From the NCBI GenBank assembly GCA_029856375.1, contig JAHQWX010000125.1, positions 1 to 6,033 of the forward strand: a stretch of 6,033 nt of DNA, given 5' to 3'. Shown here piece by piece: positions 3,339 through 6,033 of this stretch (position 1 is the stretch's first letter; every line of letters begins with the position of its first letter). This DNA is from Promethearchaeia archaeon (GTDB taxonomy: Archaea; Asgardarchaeota; Lokiarchaeia; Sigyniarchaeales; SOKP01). Under the pieces are notes generated by a model, which saw only the letters and a list, made by a program, of their open reading frames with translations, searched no databases and was not told the DNA's origin. The position numbers were made by a program, and so were the translations under genes.

Positions 3339-6033
3339 TTATAGCTTTTCTTCTTCGATTAATTCATCCAAACTTGCTTCTCGTTTCTTAGGCGCTTTAG
3401 GCGTTTTTCCTTTTAACTCAGAAACTTTTACATATTTACCTTTTGCCTTTCGTTCAGTAACTTTTTCGAATACCTTTTCGACTTTTTTATTAATTCTATA
3501 TCTATAGAAGAACGCTAATAACCACAAGCATGCTATGCCTACAAACATGAAAATAAGCCCCGATTGCAATATTAGAACGAAGGGGGATTCGTCAATTAAA
3601 TCGTAATTAAGGATGTAATCCATTTTAATTTCTTCGTTAGATTGATAGCTTGTAGCAGAAATATTTACTGTGATAGTAAGATTGGTGTCTACAACATTTG
3701 GGATAAAAATTTTGTATGAAATTTCTGTATTTTCACCCGGTTCCAAATAATCTAAATCGTAATAATTGATCTTGGAAATAGAATAGGAATATTCTGTTCC
3801 AATCGAGATGTTAATATCGGTTAAGATTGAATTTCCAGTGTTCTCTACTATTATTGAGATACTATTAAACTTATTTCGATAGAATTCAGATTGGTTCGTC
3901 GCTGAAGATATTTCGATTTGATTAGAATATACGAATAAGCTTAAAGTATAATTAATCTCAGCAGATAATTCCTGAGCGGTTCCGCTCCAGTTTAACTTTA
4001 CTAATATTGAAGATGATTTTTGAAATTGAGTGGAAGCAATTTCCATTATGGTTTTTCCATTAGCATCCGTATCGTTATATGTCTCTCCATTTGCCCCAGT
4101 TATTGGATTCCATATATTATTTGAATCCAAGAAGTAATAATAAATACGCTTATTGCTTAACGGCTCATTTTTTTCAGAAATTAGGTAAGTCGTTAAATTA
4201 AATGTTTGTCCATAAATAATCTGTTGGCGACTAACCTCTAAACTTTCAAAGTCGTTATCGAGCTTAAAATAATAAGATTTGTTTATCTGATTCGCAGCAG
4301 ATACCCAATATCTATCAAGGAGGTTTACGAAAAAGGAGGTTGTTCCGGGTATTATAAATTCATCTCTCTCAAACGCTAATGGTAATCCCCCCCTTGTAGT
4401 AAGGTCCTCTAAGTATTTATATGAGATAATTTTCCCTTCAAATAATGTATCGTTGTCATTAACTATTACTGAATAGTTGTCATTTGTCCAAGAACCGACA
4501 TACTCGTCTTCAATATAGACCTTTACTTTAGTCTTACAACCTGATAACCTAATGGGAGAATTAATCCCATACCAAGTACCGTCTGGATTGAAATCGGGGA
4601 AATCTATTAAAAATGAGAACTCATGACTGTCATTAGGCGAACCAGTTAAATTTATATTTCGGCTAGATGAATTCAGTTCCGCAATAATCCACTCAGAATT
4701 TGCGAGGGAAATTAATTGGATGGAAAGAGAGACATTGAAGTCAAGAAATTTGTTTTTATTTTGCACTTTAATTTTAATAGAAATTTTCTCACTAGGATTG
4801 AATATTGATTCGTTTTGAAGAAATTGGTTTATTTCTGCTGTTAATTCATTATTCCCAGATGTATATGTAAATGATTCAGAAATTGTATTATTAATAAAAT
4901 ATTCTCCTAACGTGTTTGTTCCCGTAGTTTCATTTACTGTGGCTACTAACGCAGTAAAATTATCTAAATCGGTCGCTCCTTTAATGATATTACCTTCAAA
5001 TATATTTTGCCCCAACTCTTTATCGTATTCGCAATTTTCTATAGAAAAATCATATTCGTCAATGTAGATTGTCTTTTTCTTACATCCAATAGCTGTCCCG
5101 TTTTGCCAGAAGAATCCTAATGTATACGCGCCTTTTACATCTGATGGAGTTGTGTTGATTATGTTGGTCATTGAGAAGTTATATGTCCTATATTCAAGAC
5201 CGGTTGAAGCAAAGCCTTGAGTGTCGTATAGGTCCCATTGGCTCAATTTAGTTCCGTTAGGCAAGAAAATGCTACAATTAGCTATTCCTCCGGAAACGAA
5301 TCGATTATTATGGTCTTCTACATTTAATTTAACGGAGACATTATCTCCAAGCATGAAACCATTGGTAAGCCAATAATTTTCGCGTTTGAAGTTTAAATAA
5401 CTAGTCATATTATAGATACAATTGTAACTGGTTAGTTTCAGAGAGTAGGTTCCATTCACATCGGTAGATGTGGTATTTATTACAGTACCATTAGGTACGA
5501 TATATTTTCTATAAAATTTATTGTCAAAAAGGGTGCTGGATGCAGCAGAATCGAATTTTGATTGTCCATTCGGGACAATTATATCACTTGCTGACCAGTA
5601 ATATGGGTATAAATACCAAAGTTCTAAAAACTTCCAGTTAGTAAAATATGTCCTCTCAGTGTTAAAAGTATAATTTAAAATCCATTGTGGAGCGAGATCA
5701 TATGTGCAATTAAAATGCGCTGTGGCATTTTCTATTGAATAAGCTTTGATTCTATAACTAACATTAAAATATAAACTTGATGTAACTGAAGAATTCCAAT
5801 TTAAGCTAACATTAAAATTGGCTTCGCTTGACGCGTTTAAAGGAATAGAAAAATTACCAACCCATTTCCCTAAACCCCATTTATAAGGAGAAGAACCGTT
5901 ATATGGATAAGTATTGATTTCCACCGTGGATAGAGTAATCTCATCGAGGGTAATGTTAATATCGTCAGGCATCCAGCCACGAGTAACATTAATAATAATT
6001 GGACTCGCGTCGCATTGTTCATTCCCCCCACCT
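3339..6033 (-). CDS. Large N-glycosylated surface protein with C-terminal membrane anchor, N-terminus cut off
   Basis: The frame is open to the right edge: 20 further codons precede the Met at 5972 with no stop, so that Met is internal and the protein exceeds 897 residues. Numbering below starts at that Met. Residues 1-797 are beta-rich and carry about 40 Asn-X-Ser/Thr sequons. They include two related segments, INTTSTDVNGTYSL (165-178) and INTTPSDVKGAYTL (272-285), each followed by a Cys. Residues about 580-680, with PLSNKRIYYYFLDSN and DANGKT, resemble an Ig-like Big_1/transthyretin fold. Residues about 682-795, with IIVENTGNSILTDINIS and LEPGE, resemble a CARDB/NEW3 domain. One transmembrane helix (798-822) is followed by a basic tail of 55 residues ending in an acidic DELIEEEKL stretch. 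The sequon-rich part is therefore outside and the lysine-rich tail inside. It may be an S-layer, adhesion or receptor protein. No catalytic motif is seen. Family and ligand are unrecognised. It converges with the second Roadblock gene. Confidence 0.85.
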   Translation of the reverse strand, partial: GGGNEQCDASPIIINVTRGWMPDDINITLDEITLSTVEINTYPYNGSSPYKWGLGKWVGNFSIPLNASSEANFNVSLNWNSSVTSSLYFNVSYRIKAYSIENATAHFNCTYDLAPQWILNYTFNTERTYFTNWKFLELWYLYPYYWSASDIIVPNGQSKFDSAASSTLFDNKFYRKYIVPNGTVINTTSTDVNGTYSLKLTSYNCIYNMTSYLNFKRENYWLTNGFMLGDNVSVKLNVEDHNNRFVSGGIANCSIFLPNGTKLSQWDLYDTQGFASTGLEYRTYNFSMTNIINTTPSDVKGAYTLGFFWQNGTAIGCKKKTIYIDEYDFSIENCEYDKELGQNIFEGNIIKGATDLDNFTALVATVNETTGTNTLGEYFINNTISESFTYTSGNNELTAEINQFLQNESIFNPSEKISIKIKVQNKNKFLDFNVSLSIQLISLANSEWIIAELNSSSRNINLTGSPNDSHEFSFLIDFPDFNPDGTWYGINSPIRLSGCKTKVKVYIEDEYVGSWTNDNYSVIVNDNDTLFEGKIISYKYLEDLTTRGGLPLAFERDEFIIPGTTSFFVNLLDRYWVSAANQINKSYYFKLDNDFESLEVSRQQIIYGQTFNLTTYLISEKNEPLSNKRIYYYFLDSNNIWNPITGANGETYNDTDANGKTIMEIASTQFQKSSSILVKLNWSGTAQELSAEINYTLSLFVYSNQIEISSATNQSEFYRNKFNSISIIVENTGNSILTDINISIGTEYSYSISKINYYDLDYLEPGENTEISYKIFIPNVVDTNLTITVNISATSYQSNEEIKMDYILNYDLIDESPFVLILQSGLIFMFVGIACLWLLAFFYRYRINKKVEKVFEKVTERKAKGKYVKVSELKGKTPKAPKKREASLDELIEEEKL

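Noticed and set aside
5970..5972. Met codon at 5972 as the true start of the surface protein
   Set aside because: Twenty in-frame codons without a stop precede it up to the window edge, including another sequon (NVT), and no signal peptide follows it, so the gene most likely begins outside the window.
1..6033. tRNA, rRNA, CRISPR array or insertion sequence
   Set aside because: No cloverleaf or rRNA-like segments, no regularly spaced direct repeats, and no transposase or terminal inverted repeats were seen on either strand.

Overview
The window is strongly AT-rich and looks archaeal, most probably from an Asgard archaeon (Lokiarchaeia-like). This is inferred from the gene mix: an archaeal-type ScpA kleisin, two small Roadblock/LC7 proteins (one of them shaped like eukaryotic dynein light chain roadblock), a very large sequon-rich membrane-anchored surface protein, and a GH57 branching enzyme. 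Promoter-like TATA boxes, at least one apparently leaderless start and short T-tracts instead of strong hairpin terminators also fit an archaeon. No marker gene in the window fixes the lineage.

Layout. Positions 1-1305 (minus) hold the first 435 residues of a GH57 alpha-glucan branching enzyme that runs off the left edge. It is easy to miss because its stop codon lies outside the window. Upstream of it on the same strand, after an 88-base gap, is scpA (1394-2329). A 149-base divergent intergenic region (2330-2478) carries the probable promoters of scpA and of the first Roadblock gene (2479-2763, plus). A 180-base AT-rich gap with a T-tract/hairpin and a 12-bp inverted repeat leads to the second Roadblock gene (2944-3300, plus). 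That gene converges, with a 38-base gap, on the surface-protein gene (3339-6033, minus), whose reading frame stays open to the right edge, so its N-terminus is missing.

How the genes may work together. ScpA should act in chromosome organisation with SMC, and the GH57 enzyme in glycogen or storage-glucan synthesis; no shared pathway is evident. The two Roadblock proteins form the most interesting module. They are different subtypes of one fold placed in tandem, which suggests a heterodimeric or scaffold complex for small Ras-like GTPases, but no GTPase lies in the window. The surface protein has about 40 N-glycosylation sequons, all outside the membrane, one C-terminal transmembrane helix and a 55-residue charged cytoplasmic tail.

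All assignments come from reading motifs and translating by eye. No database search or structure prediction was run.
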